Notes: a model not told the origin generated them from the letters alone. A DNA stretch of 64,000 nucleotides from Trichocoleus desertorum ATA4-8-CV12 (GCA_019358975.1 JAHHIL010000009.1:60652-124651), one strand, 5' to 3'; positions 47,143 to 57,205 are shown, counted from the first letter of the stretch. Translations and numbers: made by a program.

Positions 47143-47784
47143 TCAGGACAATTCCGCGTCTAGATTGGCACCACTATCAGCACCGTTGGTTTCTGTTTGG
47201 CGAGTTTCTTTTTCTTGCAACAGTAGGCTGGCGAGGTGAATCACTGCGAGCAATACCGCTCCGATCGCTAGTAGATAGCTGTGGAGTGTATAGAGATGCT
47301 CTACTGTGATTGTGTTCACCGCACCCCCACCCGTCAAAACGTCCCGCAAGGAAGGGCCAATCAGCGGAATGGCTTGGATGGTTTCTAGTTCAATCTTGAA
47401 GCGCCAGTAACCGAGTTGGTTCCAGCCCAAAATCATTGCGGTCCAACCTAAAGCGATCGCTGTTAGAGTTAGCAAAATACCACTAATCCAAGCAGTCAGC
47501 CAAGCAGGACGCAGCCGCTCTCCTAAAAACATCACCACAATTTGCACCAAGGAAAGGGCAATGATGCCATTGCCAGCGATGCTATGCAGATTTTGAATTA
47601 ACCAACCATTAGACACTTGAGTGGTAATCACTCGCAATGAGTTGTAGGCCCCACCTGCGGTAGGTTCGTAATAAAACGCGAGCAAAATTCCTGTGACCGC
47701 TGCGATAAGACTCAGAGTCAGAACAGCTACCGCCAAAACCGTAGCGAGTCGCTGCCAAACCAAAGCGTACTGCACGTTTTTCAT
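47143..47784 (-). CDS. Cytochrome b6-like membrane protein with a lost haem ligand
   Basis: 213 residues, four helices collinear with cytochrome b6 (GWLI...H, WNQLGYW, IGPSLRDVL, LYTLHSYLL). By alignment with b6, H67 = H86, H168 = H187 and H183 = H202 are present, but H100 is Gln81. The b6 Cys35 haem-c' site is also absent. It should hold one b haem (H67/H168), the other site being incomplete. This is a paralogue rather than petB; no petD follows. Probably membrane redox; function unknown. Confidence 0.8.
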   Translation of the reverse strand: MKNVQYALVWQRLATVLAVAVLTLSLIAAVTGILLAFYYEPTAGGAYNSLRVITTQVSNGWLIQNLHSIAGNGIIALSLVQIVVMFLGERLRPAWLTAWISGILLTLTAIALGWTAMILGWNQLGYWRFKIELETIQAIPLIGPSLRDVLTGGGAVNTITVEHLYTLHSYLLAIGAVLLAVIHLASLLLQEKETRQTETNGADSGANLDAELS

Positions 47785-47909
47785 GGCTCGTCAATGTGTA
47801 GTTTTATTAACTCTTAAATTAACAGACCATTTAAGAAACAGCCACTCCATCTGAGGGCGCAGAATTGATTAACAGCTCTTCCAGTGCCCGTAAGTAACTG
47901 GCAAGGAAT

Positions 47910-48716
47910 ATGTCAGACTCAAAAAGGATTGTTGTAAAGGACGAATTGGTGACTGTTGCATTTGCAAACTCTACTAACTCTGCGATCGCCAAAACTGGAA
48001 CGCTGTATGGGATCGGGGTGGGCACAGGTGATCCTGAACTCCTCACCCTGAAGGGACTCCGTTTACTCAAGCAAGCGCCTGTTGTTGCCTTTCCTGCGGG
48101 GATTCAGGGCAAATCTGGAATGGCTGAGCAAATTGTGGCTGAGTGGTTACAGCCGCAGCAAGTTCGGTTAGCTCTTAATTTTCCCTACGTTCAAGATGCA
48201 GATGTACTGAACCAAGCATGGCGACAAGCAGCAGATTTAGTTTGGTCATACTTACAGCAAGGCCAAGACGTAGCCTTCGTTTCAGAAGGAGATATCAGCT
48301 TTTTTAGCACCTTTACGTATCTGGCCCAAGCGCTCCAGCAACAACATCCCCAGGCGCAAGTTCAAGCAGTTCCTGGGATTTGCTCCCCTCTTGCTGCTGC
48401 TGCTGCATTAGGCATTCCCCTAACCATGCAGGCTCAGCGACTCGTGGTACTACCAGCGCTGTACCATGTGTCAGAATTGGAAACAGCCCTACAATGGGCG
48501 GATGTTGTGGTTTTAATGAAAGTTAGTTCTGTATATGAGCAGGTGTGGAGCATTTTGCAGCAGCATCAACTCTTAAGCCGTAGCTATGTCGTTGAACGAG
48601 CCACGCTACCAGAACAGGTAGTTTATGAAGATTTGAGCGATCGCCCTGACCTGAAGCTGTCTTATTTTTCGCTGCTGATTGTGCAAGTTAAAGAGCCTAA
48701 CATTGTAGCAAGTTGA
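47910..48716 (+). CDS. cobI: Precorrin-2 C20-methyltransferase
   Basis: SAM-dependent methyltransferase of cobalamin synthesis (CobI/CbiL). Motifs are YGIGVGTGDPELLTLKG, VAFVSEGDISFFSTF and VPGICSPLAAAAALGIP. 268 residues with ~30 extra N-terminal residues before the conserved core. Divergent from the cytochrome b6-like gene. No cobalamin riboswitch recognisable in the 125-base gap. Confidence 0.93.
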   Translation: MSDSKRIVVKDELVTVAFANSTNSAIAKTGTLYGIGVGTGDPELLTLKGLRLLKQAPVVAFPAGIQGKSGMAEQIVAEWLQPQQVRLALNFPYVQDADVLNQAWRQAADLVWSYLQQGQDVAFVSEGDISFFSTFTYLAQALQQQHPQAQVQAVPGICSPLAAAAALGIPLTMQAQRLVVLPALYHVSELETALQWADVVVLMKVSSVYEQVWSILQQHQLLSRSYVVERATLPEQVVYEDLSDRPDLKLSYFSLLIVQVKEPNIVAS

Positions 48717-48909
48717 CTTTGACAACATCGGCAACTTTTAGCCCCAGGAGACTGTCTTCGGTATACAGCTTATCGCTGCGCTAAACCAGTCTTGAGAAAC
48801 TAGTTCTGGCAATCCATTAGTTAAGTGATTGTGTCGTTGAGTGATTGGTATAAAAGTGCGAAATGAGAGATCGGTTGTTGATGCCTGAGCGGAGCAGATT
48901 GTAACGGTT

Positions 48910-50127
48910 ATGTCTTACGGGTCCTTCATTAAGTCTCTGCCCCAAGCGTTGCGTCAGCCCACCGGAATTGCCGGTATTGCTTCCGTAGGGCTCCACGGCT
49001 TGCTTTGGATCGTTTTACCTATTTTGCCTCTGGCTTCAAAAACCACAGAATCCGAAGCTCAGAGATCTGTACAAGTAGTTGAGCTGACGCCAGCCGAACA
49101 AAGTCGCTTGCCTAGTTTCGCCACACCCCAGTTATCTTTGCCGCCACTGCCTCAAACAACTAACCTGTTTCCCTCCCTACCCTCCTTACAGTCATCCAAC
49201 CAGCTACCTTCCTCCAATTCGTCGCCCTACAGCTTGCCGCTGTTTCCCCCACCCCCCACAGGTTTTTCGTTTTCGCCGCCAATGCCGCTGCCAACGCCGT
49301 TGGGATTGCCTACTACCCAAATTCCGACCCCTAGAACTCCTCAAGCAGCCCAGCGTCCTCCGCTCTCTGGTGAATTTCAGGAGCGGCCTGGTCTAGATTC
49401 GATTCAGCAGAATTCTCAAGCCTTGCAATCCCAAAATTTACCTCCGTTGGAAGGGGCATCTCTCGATTCGATCGCTCTACCTACACCAGACGCTAATACG
49501 CCAAACGCTAATACAGAAGAAACAACAAACTCACCATTTGAACCTCCTGCCAACCCATCTGAGCCAAGCAACTCTCCAGCCCCAACCCAAGCCAGTCCTA
49601 CAGAAACGGAACAAACAGCCACCCCAGCTACGCCTCCCCCACCCCCTAGAACTAGACCCGATAAAATCCCCCTAGAGGGGATCGCGGGACTCCATAAAGC
49701 CCAACAGCGAGAAGCTCAACTCCGCCAGCAAGAGTCCTACGCTCGCGATCAAGCAGGCACTAGCACAGAGGAAATTCATAGCAATACCGATGCATGGGTT
49801 CAAAGAATCTCAAAAATCATGGTGGCTGCTTACCCTCAGGGAGATCTCTGGAACAACGTCACTATCCCGCCTAGCTATCCAATGGAAGATTGCCCCATGG
49901 AGTTAACCCGACAAGTAAGCATTGGGGTTCTAGTAGACGCAGAAGACAAGATTATTGACGGTCCATCTTGGCTCCAGAGGACAAAGAAACCAATTCTGGA
50001 TCAACAGGCTGAGGAAGCATTCAAAACTTACGACTTTAAAAAGGCTAGGGATGACAATGCTGAAAAGCTTAAAGGAGCTAAGGTACCGCAGGCTTATTTG
50101 ATTAAGCTGCCACTTTGTGACAGGTAA
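48910..50127 (+). CDS. TonB-like envelope-spanning protein
   Basis: 405 residues. N-terminal transmembrane anchor (~18-43), then a ~230-residue Pro/Ser/Thr-rich spacer and a C-terminal TonB-like domain (~295-405; VSIGVLVDAEDKIIDGP, ILDQQAEEAFKTYDF). The layout fits a protein that bridges the periplasm. No exbB/exbD or receptor is adjacent, so energy transduction is not shown. Starts a plus-strand run with a sugar kinase and rfbB. Confidence 0.75.
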   Translation: MSYGSFIKSLPQALRQPTGIAGIASVGLHGLLWIVLPILPLASKTTESEAQRSVQVVELTPAEQSRLPSFATPQLSLPPLPQTTNLFPSLPSLQSSNQLPSSNSSPYSLPLFPPPPTGFSFSPPMPLPTPLGLPTTQIPTPRTPQAAQRPPLSGEFQERPGLDSIQQNSQALQSQNLPPLEGASLDSIALPTPDANTPNANTEETTNSPFEPPANPSEPSNSPAPTQASPTETEQTATPATPPPPPRTRPDKIPLEGIAGLHKAQQREAQLRQQESYARDQAGTSTEEIHSNTDAWVQRISKIMVAAYPQGDLWNNVTIPPSYPMEDCPMELTRQVSIGVLVDAEDKIIDGPSWLQRTKKPILDQQAEEAFKTYDFKKARDDNAEKLKGAKVPQAYLIKLPLCDR

Positions 50128-50148
50128 CTTAGGCCTGCTTGAGCAGAT

Positions 50149-51171
50149 ATGGCTTTGGACCCTACATTTGCAGAGCAATTAACCACTGCGGCTAACCAAC
50201 TGTTTCAGTACTTAGATCGGTTTAGCCAAGCGAAAGTTCTTGTGGTTGGGGATTTAACCTTAGATGAGTTTCTCACAGGTCAAGTAGAGCGGATTTCTCG
50301 CGAAGCTCCAGTGCTAATTATTCGGCACGAAGAAACCAGACAAGTTCCGGGAGGCGGCGCGAATGCGGTCTACAACTTTGCTTGCTTAGGTGCTCAAGTC
50401 AAAGCAGTGGGGCTGATTGGCAAGGATGAGCAAGGACGTGTCATCCACGAGATTTTTGCCAATGCTGGGATTGATACTCAAGGAGTCTTAGTCGATGCTC
50501 AGCGTCCGACTGTGACTAAAACGCGCATTTCGGGTCATGCTCGTCAGTCAGTAACGCAGCAAATTGTGCGAGTCGATCGCAAATCCGATGAGCTACCAGA
50601 GCTAGAGTTACAGCTCCAACTAGCCCAGTATATTCGGCAACATCAAGATACCGTAGATGCCGTTGTTTGCTCAGATTATGGGGATGGCACTCTCACCGAA
50701 CCTGTGATTGCCGCAGCTTTGCAGCATCCTTGCACGATTGTGGACACTCAGAAGGAGCTGAGCCGCTATCAAGGTGCCCTATTGTTTACGCCCAACCTAC
50801 CGGAGGCAGAGCAAGCCGTTGGTTATGCGATCGCGACTCCCCAAGATTTGAGTCGAGCGGGACGTGATCTTTTAGACTTAACTGAGGCCCACAATATTTT
50901 GATCACCCGTGGAGACGCAGGCATGACCCTGTTTGAGCAGACAGGTGAAGAATTCCATATCCCAGCGTTTAACCGTACTGACGTATTTGATGTGACTGGT
51001 GCGGGTGACACCGTTGTGGCCGCTTTCACTTTAGGGCTGAGTGTCGGCGCATCCGTGTGGGAAGCCGCTGTTTTGGGTAACTTAGCAGCAAGCATTGTAG
51101 TGCGGCAGTTTGGGACTGCTACAACTACTGCACCTGCGATTAAAGTAGCCCTGCAAAATTTACTGAACTAA
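50149..51171 (+). CDS. PfkB-family kinase (RfaE domain I-like)
   Basis: 340 residues. Ribokinase fold: [19 protein letters not shown] at the start, [13 protein letters not shown], and the C-terminal catalytic [13 protein letters not shown]. This pattern is closest to the heptose-7-phosphate kinase domain of RfaE/HldE, without the nucleotidyltransferase half. In cyanobacteria the exact substrate is uncertain. 21 bases after the TonB-like gene and 23 before rfbB. Confidence 0.87.
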   Translation: MALDPTFAEQLTTAANQLFQYLDRFSQAKVLVVGDLTLDEFLTGQVERISREAPVLIIRHEETRQVPGGGANAVYNFACLGAQVKAVGLIGKDEQGRVIHEIFANAGIDTQGVLVDAQRPTVTKTRISGHARQSVTQQIVRVDRKSDELPELELQLQLAQYIRQHQDTVDAVVCSDYGDGTLTEPVIAAALQHPCTIVDTQKELSRYQGALLFTPNLPEAEQAVGYAIATPQDLSRAGRDLLDLTEAHNILITRGDAGMTLFEQTGEEFHIPAFNRTDVFDVTGAGDTVVAAFTLGLSVGASVWEAAVLGNLAASIVVRQFGTATTTAPAIKVALQNLLN

Positions 51172-51194
51172 GTAACTTGGAGACAACGAGCGAC

Positions 51195-52307
51195 ATGACA
51201 GAGACAGGCAAGGGCACAGAGGCAGATCAAAAATCTCAGTCCCGTCATCCCCGCCGCATTATCATCACGGGAGGAGCTGGATTTATTGGCTCCAATTTTG
51301 TTCATTACTGGTGCGATCGCTATCCAGAAGATCGCGTGATTGTGCTGGATGCTCTGACCTACGCTGGTAATCTGCGGAACCTAGAATCTCTAGAGGAGCG
51401 ACCCAATTTTCGCTTTATTCAAGGAGACATCTGCGATCGCCTGCTGCTGGATGCCCTGTTGAAGCAAGAAAAAGTAGACACGATCGCTCACCTTGCCGCT
51501 GAATCCCACGTCGATCGTTCGATTCTATCGCCTGGGGCCTTTGTCCGTACCAACGTCGTCGGTACCTTCACGCTTTTAGAGGCGTTTCGCCAACATTGGG
51601 AAGCGCACAAGCAACCGGGTCACTATCGCTTCTTGCACGTCTCCACCGACGAAGTGTATGGCAGCTTAGGCTCCGACGATCCAGCCTTTAGCGAAACCAC
51701 GCCCTACGCCCCAAACAGCCCTTATTCAGCCTCCAAAGCAGGGAGCGATCACTTCGCCCGGGCCTACTACCACACCTACAACCTGCCCACGCTGATTACC
51801 AACTGCTCCAACAATTATGGCCCTTACCACTTTCCAGAAAAGTTGATTCCTTTGATGTGTATCAATATTCTGCTGGGCAAGTCGCTACCCGTGTATGGGG
51901 ATGGACAAAACGTCCGCGATTGGCTTTATGTAGAAGATCATTGCCGCGCCTTAGACACCGTAATCCACCAGGGTCAGGCTGGCGAAACTTACAACATCGG
52001 CGGCAACAATGAAGTCAAAAATATTGACCTGGTTCACATGCTATGTGACTTGATGGACGAACTGGCTCCCGATTTACCCGTGCGCCCTTGCCAAAAGCTG
52101 ATTACGTATGTCAAAGACCGTCCAGGACACGATCGCCGTTACGCCATTAATGCCGACAAAATTAAGACGGAGCTAGGTTGGGCTCCGCAACAGACAGTCG
52201 CAGCAGGCTTACGCAAAACTGTGCAGTGGTATCTAGAACATCCCAGTTGGTGGAAACCCCTGCTTTCTGAGGAATATCAAGCGTACTATCGCAAAGTGTA
52301 CGCCTAA
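51195..52307 (+). CDS. rfbB: dTDP-glucose 4,6-dehydratase
   Basis: Second step of dTDP-rhamnose synthesis. SDR fold with NAD loop [30 protein letters not shown], and catalytic Tyr-Lys in [11 protein letters not shown] use the ATG at 51195 rather than TTG 51177. A ~20-residue charged N-terminus precedes the core. Likely same transcript as the preceding kinase. Followed by a weak hairpin. Confidence 0.95.
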   Translation: MTETGKGTEADQKSQSRHPRRIIITGGAGFIGSNFVHYWCDRYPEDRVIVLDALTYAGNLRNLESLEERPNFRFIQGDICDRLLLDALLKQEKVDTIAHLAAESHVDRSILSPGAFVRTNVVGTFTLLEAFRQHWEAHKQPGHYRFLHVSTDEVYGSLGSDDPAFSETTPYAPNSPYSASKAGSDHFARAYYHTYNLPTLITNCSNNYGPYHFPEKLIPLMCINILLGKSLPVYGDGQNVRDWLYVEDHCRALDTVIHQGQAGETYNIGGNNEVKNIDLVHMLCDLMDELAPDLPVRPCQKLITYVKDRPGHDRRYAINADKIKTELGWAPQQTVAAGLRKTVQWYLEHPSWWKPLLSEEYQAYYRKVYA

Positions 52308-52353
52308 CTACTGGATGGTTGATTAGGCACCACAGTACCTAGTGCTGGCGTAA

Positions 52354-52374
52354 GGGCACCTCTTGTGGGTGCTC
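52354..52374. terminator. Weak hairpin between convergent genes
   Basis: GGGCACC (52354-52360) pairs with GGTGCTC (52368-52374), one G-T pair, 7-base loop. Lies between rfbB (plus) and the DUF456 gene (minus). No T-run. Confidence 0.35.
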
Positions 52375-52401
52375 TCAATGCGGGTGATACGGATAGTGAG
52401 G

Positions 52402-52917
52402 TTAGGCACCTGCTCCTAGCGGCCAAGTGCTGACAAGGAAAACAATCACTGCTCCCAACGCCAGCAAGCCTTGAATTAAGTTCCCAACTAACGAACCTAC
52501 GACAATACCAATGCCAGCTTTAACGGCGATCGCAAAATCTCGTCGATAAATCAATTCGCCCACGATCGCGCCGAGTAAGGGACCAATCAGAATTCCCAAC
52601 AATGGCCCCCCAAAAGGCAGTGCAGGCAACAAGCCAAAGAAGCCGAGCAACAAACCTACCACGGCCCCAATTTGGCCCCACTTACTCGCTCCGAAACGTT
52701 TGGCTCCCCAGAAACTCGCTAAAAAATCCACGCCTATGCTCACGAGTAGCACCCCGACCGCTACCGCTAAAGGGACTGTCACCGTGCCAAACCCGTGGGC
52801 AACCCCCCAAATGACAATAGCAACCACAATCAAGCTGGTTCCTGGAATAGCTGGCACCACGGCACCAATCACCCCGATTACCATTACAGCCACAAGCAAC
52901 CAATAGAGTACGGTCAT
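52402..52917 (-). CDS. DUF456 membrane protein
   Basis: 171 residues, mainly hydrophobic with four to five segments and Gly-rich helices (FFGLLPALPFGGPLLGILIGPLLG cut short here). Repeated PALP/PAIPG signatures typical of DUF456. Function unknown in any species I can name. Downstream on the same strand of the CCB-like gene (26-base gap), so possibly cotranscribed. Confidence 0.85.
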   Translation of the reverse strand: MTVLYWLLVAVMVIGVIGAVVPAIPGTSLIVVAIVIWGVAHGFGTVTVPLAVAVGVLLVSIGVDFLASFWGAKRFGASKWGQIGAVVGLLLGFFGLLPALPFGGPLLGILIGPLLGAIVGELIYRRDFAIAVKAGIGIVVGSLVGNLIQGLLALGAVIVFLVSTWPLGAGA

Positions 52918-52943
52918 AATTTAAACGTGAGGTTGAGAAACTT

Positions 52944-53600
52944 CTAAATAGTGATCGATAAATGGTGACTGAGGGTGTTGTCTAATTTGTCCGCGATCGC
53001 CTCCACCCAGTTTTCGTCCTGCTTAGTATAGCTGCGCGGAGCATTGGCTCCTAGAATGACAGCTCCTTGATTGCCAATCGGTTGGCAAATAATTCCCTGG
53101 GTGTTTTCGGGCAAATAGTCAAACTCGATGCGTCCAGGATAAGCTTTTACATCGACTAAATAAACAGGTTTTTGCTTCTCTAGCACCCGTTGCAAAATTG
53201 GCCCTGGTTTCACCTCTGCGTTGGTTGCCAAAATTCCCCGCCGCAGCAAGACGCGCCCCTGATACCACACCACCAGCGATCGCGTCACAGTATTAGTGAG
53301 CAAAATCTGGGAAGCCCAGGCTAGTTCTAGCCTCACAGCCTCTGGCAAATCTGGTGCTAGTTCTAGTCCTTCTTCACCCATTAAATTAACGGCATCGGGC
53401 GATCGCGGTTGAATCCGTTGCCACAGCAGCCCCGTTAGAATCAATAGGGCACTTAAAATCACGCCTAAGGCATCAGAACGGGCTTGGGCATCGGTTAAAT
53501 TAGGCGTTAGCAAACGATTGATGAATAACAAAGTCCCTGCTAACGCACCCACAACAATAGGTAAACGACGTAAAACTTGATTTTGATCCGGTTTTGCCAT
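52944..53600 (-). CDS. CCB-type cofactor assembly protein (complex C subunit B)
   Basis: 218 residues. Two N-terminal transmembrane segments (~12-28 and 46-60), then a soluble GAF-like domain. Matches the cyanobacterial/plastid family named cofactor assembly of complex C subunit B (CCB2/CCB4-like). In plants these attach haem c' to cytochrome b6. Signatures are WASQILLTNTVTRSLVVW and IICQPIGNQGAVILG. A role for this copy is inferred from the family. Confidence 0.82.
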   Translation of the reverse strand: MAKPDQNQVLRRLPIVVGALAGTLLFINRLLTPNLTDAQARSDALGVILSALLILTGLLWQRIQPRSPDAVNLMGEEGLELAPDLPEAVRLELAWASQILLTNTVTRSLVVWYQGRVLLRRGILATNAEVKPGPILQRVLEKQKPVYLVDVKAYPGRIEFDYLPENTQGIICQPIGNQGAVILGANAPRSYTKQDENWVEAIADKLDNTLSHHLSITI

Positions 53601-53692
53601 GCCTGAGGGCCTGATTCTATCTATTCATCATCGTAATAGATAGAATGTTTCCGTCTTGGTTTTAGCTTCAGCCGTGTGGAGGCAAATCAGTA

Positions 53693-55123
53693 GTGCTGGA
53701 ATTAGTCAGCTCTGGGTTGGTGTCGCTTTGGTTCAAAATGGCCCATGTACCCCAACCCATCAATCCCGACAGCTTGTTTGCGTCTTGGAATACGCCTGGT
53801 CTAGTTTTTTCTAGTCAGCCTGACCCAGGGGGCGAAGCCAAGGTCAACCAGTATTTGCAAGGTCTAAGCGCCACAGGACTCACTGAGACCAACCAAGGGG
53901 TTTGGGTACAAGCGGGCTACAATCTTTTGGCCAATCACCAGGGAACGCAACCTCTCCCTGCCGCTTCTTTGACCAAGGTCGCGACTTCTCTAGCAGCACT
54001 GGAGACTTGGGGGCCTGATCACCAATTTGACACCTTAATTGGAGCCACTGGACCGATTCAGAATGGGGTGTTACAGGGAGATTTGGTGATTCAGGGTAAT
54101 AATGACCCCTTCTTTGTCTGGGAAGAAGCGATCGCCCTCGGCAATACCCTCAATCGCATGGGCATCCGCCAAGTCACAGGCAAGTTAGTGATTATGGGCA
54201 ACTTCTCCATGAACTATGAGTCCGATCCACAAGTAGCAGGAGCCCTGCTGAAGCAAGGACTCAATGCCCAACTTTGGCCTGACGAAGCTAAGGCGCAGTA
54301 CCTCAACTTGCCCAAGAATACTCCTCAGCCGCAAGTGGCGATCGCCGGGGATGTTCAGGTAGCCACTTTACCCATTCCCAAGCAGATTGCTTTGTTAAGG
54401 CACCAATCCCTGCCATTGGCGCAAATCCTCAAGCAGATGAACATCTACAGCAACAACGCGATGGCTGAGATGTTGGCCGATTCAGTGGGGGGAGCCTCTA
54501 CAGTGGCCGCGCGAGCCGCTAGAGCTGCGGGAGTACCTCAGGCAGAAATTCAACTGATCAACGGCTCTGGTCTGGGTCCAGAAAATCAAATTTCTCCCCG
54601 TGCGGTCTGCGCCATGTTTATGGCGATTGAAACTTACTTGAAGCCTCAGCAAATGACGGTAGCTGACTTGTTTCCGGTATCGGGTCGTGACGGTGGCACC
54701 CTCGAAGATCGCAATATTCCCGTGGCTTCTGTGGTCAAAACTGGAACACTTTGGGATGTAAGTACTCTAGCGGGAGCCTTGCCAACACGCGATCGCGGCT
54801 TAATTTGGTTTGCCATTCTTAACCGAGGTGAAGATTTAGACGGGCTGCGGGATCGACAAGACCAACTGCTGCAAAACTTACTAGAGCAGTGGGGAGCCGA
54901 TCAATCGGTGGCGACTGAGATTGATCCCAGCAGCTCCTCAAGCCCTAAGGCACCCCTCAACTTCTCGGCTCAAGCATCCGGTAGTGAAACCGCTCCTACT
55001 CAGTTCATGGGAGCTACAACCGCTTCTCCTAGCCAGCCAGCGCCAACAGCACCTGCCAGCCACCAAAAGTTTCAGCTAGGCGATGACAGGCGCAATCAAA
55101 TTTTGTTTAAAATCCAGGTTTGA
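53693..55123 (+). CDS. dacB: D-Ala-D-Ala carboxypeptidase, PBP4 type
   Basis: 476 residues, class C penicillin-binding protein (peptidase S13). Motifs: S92-L-T-K95 in AASLTKVA, SNN in IYSNNAMAE, and KTG in VVKTGTLWD. The N-terminus is short, with a weak hydrophobic stretch and no classical signal peptide, so export is unclear or the start is misplaced. The C-terminal ~65 residues are low-complexity Ser/Pro/Ala. GTG start. Converges with lptC 8 bases away. Confidence 0.9.
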   Translation: MLELVSSGLVSLWFKMAHVPQPINPDSLFASWNTPGLVFSSQPDPGGEAKVNQYLQGLSATGLTETNQGVWVQAGYNLLANHQGTQPLPAASLTKVATSLAALETWGPDHQFDTLIGATGPIQNGVLQGDLVIQGNNDPFFVWEEAIALGNTLNRMGIRQVTGKLVIMGNFSMNYESDPQVAGALLKQGLNAQLWPDEAKAQYLNLPKNTPQPQVAIAGDVQVATLPIPKQIALLRHQSLPLAQILKQMNIYSNNAMAEMLADSVGGASTVAARAARAAGVPQAEIQLINGSGLGPENQISPRAVCAMFMAIETYLKPQQMTVADLFPVSGRDGGTLEDRNIPVASVVKTGTLWDVSTLAGALPTRDRGLIWFAILNRGEDLDGLRDRQDQLLQNLLEQWGADQSVATEIDPSSSSSPKAPLNFSAQASGSETAPTQFMGATTASPSQPAPTAPASHQKFQLGDDRRNQILFKIQV

Positions 55124-55131
55124 GGTTCTAG

Positions 55132-56307
55132 CTAAGGAATAATTTCCGTAACCACTCGTCCACCACTCACCACAATATTTTGGTCTTGCAAAGTTCCTGA
55201 TGCTTTGGGACCCTTGAGGTTAAAGGGTGGATCTGCTTGAGTGTAAACTACGTTCCCAGTCGCTTCAACTTGCTGAGTGGGAATATACCAGGTGAGTTGG
55301 TCTGCTGCTAGCTGGGATTGATTGCGCTGGCCCTGACCTTGGACATTTCCCGTTAGGTAAAAAATTCTTGGTTCTAGCTCGCCCCGTCCTTGGTTGGCGC
55401 TTAGAGCGACTTGCTGTTCCCGGTGCAACACATCAACTCGCTGGTCAGAAACCACCGTTTGATCATTGAGGTTCCAAATTAGGGAATTGCTGGCAATTTC
55501 TAGCGGTGGCTCAGCGACAGACAATTTAGCGTTTTGTTTTAGCGTGGCGATTTTGGTTTTTAGCTGCACTTCGGCTTGGTCTGCCACGGCGCGATCGCTG
55601 ACGACAGTCCCGACATAGCGATCGATCTGGACTGGCTTATCAACCACTACTAACTGCTTGGCAATTTCCCAGATCAAATGCTCGCTCTTAAAGCCCAAAG
55701 CGGGATCTTTAGACGTAGCTGCCACCTGACCAAAAAACTCCATGCGGCGGGCGCGACTGTATACTTTGGCCTCTTTGGCTGTGGCTTGGATCTGAGGGTG
55801 AGTGCCAGTAATGTTATTGCGAACCCATAAAAGATCGATTTTGGGTTGCCATTCCAACTCATTACCCTTGACGATCGCCCCGCTTTGAATATCTGTGGCG
55901 ACAATTTGCCCTTTGAGCAAAATAGTTTGGCCATCTTTTTGAACTTCGCCAGTCTGAGCTTGAATCTTGTAGACCGCTTTGCCATCCTGGAACAGCTCTC
56001 CAGAAGGGCTTTGCACATTAGCAACTTTTTGGTCTTTGCTGTAGCGCGCCTGTTTGGCTTTAACTTTCCACAGCAACTGACCTTTCTCATCCACCTGCTC
56101 TAAGGTGACATCATTAAACGTCAAGTTGTTATCAAAATTCTGCGCCGCAGAACTATCTTGAGCCAATTTGTCTGCCGTTTGGCTTTTCTTGGGGCCTCCA
56201 CAGCCACTCAGCCCCAACAACAAGAGAAGCATCCCCAATTGCAAGGGAGCGATCGCGTGTCTGCGCAAGGTAGACAGTTTCAAGGGCAGCAGCGGTGGCA
56301 TCAGCAT
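55132..56307 (-). CDS. lptC: LPS export protein LptC-like lipoprotein
   Basis: ~391 residues from ATG 56307 (a TTG seven codons upstream is less likely). Signal segment ending in lipobox LSGC, so lipid-anchored. Two LptC/OstA beta-jellyroll regions follow (~50-190, with EQVDEKGQLLWKVKAKQARY; ~230-390). It is longer than E. coli LptC because the domain is repeated. Would link the LptF/G permease to the outer-membrane translocon. Confidence 0.85.
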   Translation of the reverse strand: MLMPPLLPLKLSTLRRHAIAPLQLGMLLLLLGLSGCGGPKKSQTADKLAQDSSAAQNFDNNLTFNDVTLEQVDEKGQLLWKVKAKQARYSKDQKVANVQSPSGELFQDGKAVYKIQAQTGEVQKDGQTILLKGQIVATDIQSGAIVKGNELEWQPKIDLLWVRNNITGTHPQIQATAKEAKVYSRARRMEFFGQVAATSKDPALGFKSEHLIWEIAKQLVVVDKPVQIDRYVGTVVSDRAVADQAEVQLKTKIATLKQNAKLSVAEPPLEIASNSLIWNLNDQTVVSDQRVDVLHREQQVALSANQGRGELEPRIFYLTGNVQGQGQRNQSQLAADQLTWYIPTQQVEATGNVVYTQADPPFNLKGPKASGTLQDQNIVVSGGRVVTEIIP

Positions 56308-56400
56308 TCTCAAAGTGTTCAATACCAAAATTGACTATACAGCAGACTTCTGGTTCCACTTTAGACGCTGGTGCATGCTTCTAGCTGCCCTCAAAACAAT

Positions 56401-56423
56401 AAGGGCGCAGGAGATACGCCCTT
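56401..56423. repeat. Short palindrome AAGGGCG / CGCCCTT
   Basis: 7-bp stem with a 9-base loop (caggagata), upstream of lptC. Similar in style to the short palindromes at 3681 and 10103. Function unknown. Confidence 0.5.
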
Positions 56424-56599
56424 ATCTACGATTTTGTATATCAGCCCTATAAGTTTGAGTTGCTATGAATCGCTAACACTGTTTTTTCTCTGAGCTATTT
56501 AACTTTTTGGCAGCTTTGAGACTATTAAGTAACTTGTGAGCAACTTGATATGTGAGCCTGCCAGCAGTTAACCCTAGCTCTGAATTAGTAGTTAAAGGG

Positions 56600-57205
56600 T
56601 TACCGTTCTTCGGGCTCCTCAACGACTCCAATGCTAGAAAGAGGGCGATAGGTGTAGCTTTGTCGAGGTGTTTTTTGGATATCTTCCTTAATGTTGTCGA
56701 GATCAATATAGCGATCGGCCACATTGATCAAGCTATCACTGGTCATGGAGCGCAGGCTCACGACCTCAACCCGTACCCCTCGGTAACTGACTGAATTAAC
56801 AGCGTACGCTAAGTCGCCATCCCCACTGACCAAAACCGCTGTGTCGTAAGAAGAAACCAAAGCCATCATGTCTACAGCGATTTCAACATCCAAGTTGGCT
56901 TTTTTAGAACCATCGGGTAGCTGCACCAAGTCTTTAGAGATCACGCGATAGCCGTTACGCCGCATCCAAAGCAAAAAACCTTGTTGTTTTTCGTTTGTGC
57001 GATCGACCCCTGTATAGAAAAAGGAGCGAAGTAAGCGCGAACCCGCTGTCAGACGGCAAAGCAGCTTGGTGTAATCAATTTCGATCCCTAACTGCAATGC
57101 GGCATAAAACAAGTTAGAGCCATCAATAAAAATGGCAACACGGCCCCGATTTTCTAAAACCTGCTCCGGCGTGAATACAGTGCTACTTTCTAAATTGTTC
57201 AACAT
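56600..57205 (-). CDS. LabA-like NYN-domain protein
   Basis: 201 residues. PIN-like NYN domain with conserved acidic residues: IFIDGSNLFY (D28, N31), DVEIAVDMMAL, and VSGDGDLAYAV. Closest to LabA/LalA of S. elongatus, where LabA mediates negative feedback on clock-controlled transcription. NYN proteins are candidate RNases. C-terminal ~30 residues are a charged tail. Monocistronic; kaiABC is ~42 kb away. Family sure, LabA orthology likely but untested. Confidence 0.85.
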   Translation of the reverse strand: MLNNLESSTVFTPEQVLENRGRVAIFIDGSNLFYAALQLGIEIDYTKLLCRLTAGSRLLRSFFYTGVDRTNEKQQGFLLWMRRNGYRVISKDLVQLPDGSKKANLDVEIAVDMMALVSSYDTAVLVSGDGDLAYAVNSVSYRGVRVEVVSLRSMTSDSLINVADRYIDLDNIKEDIQKTPRQSYTYRPLSSIGVVEEPEER

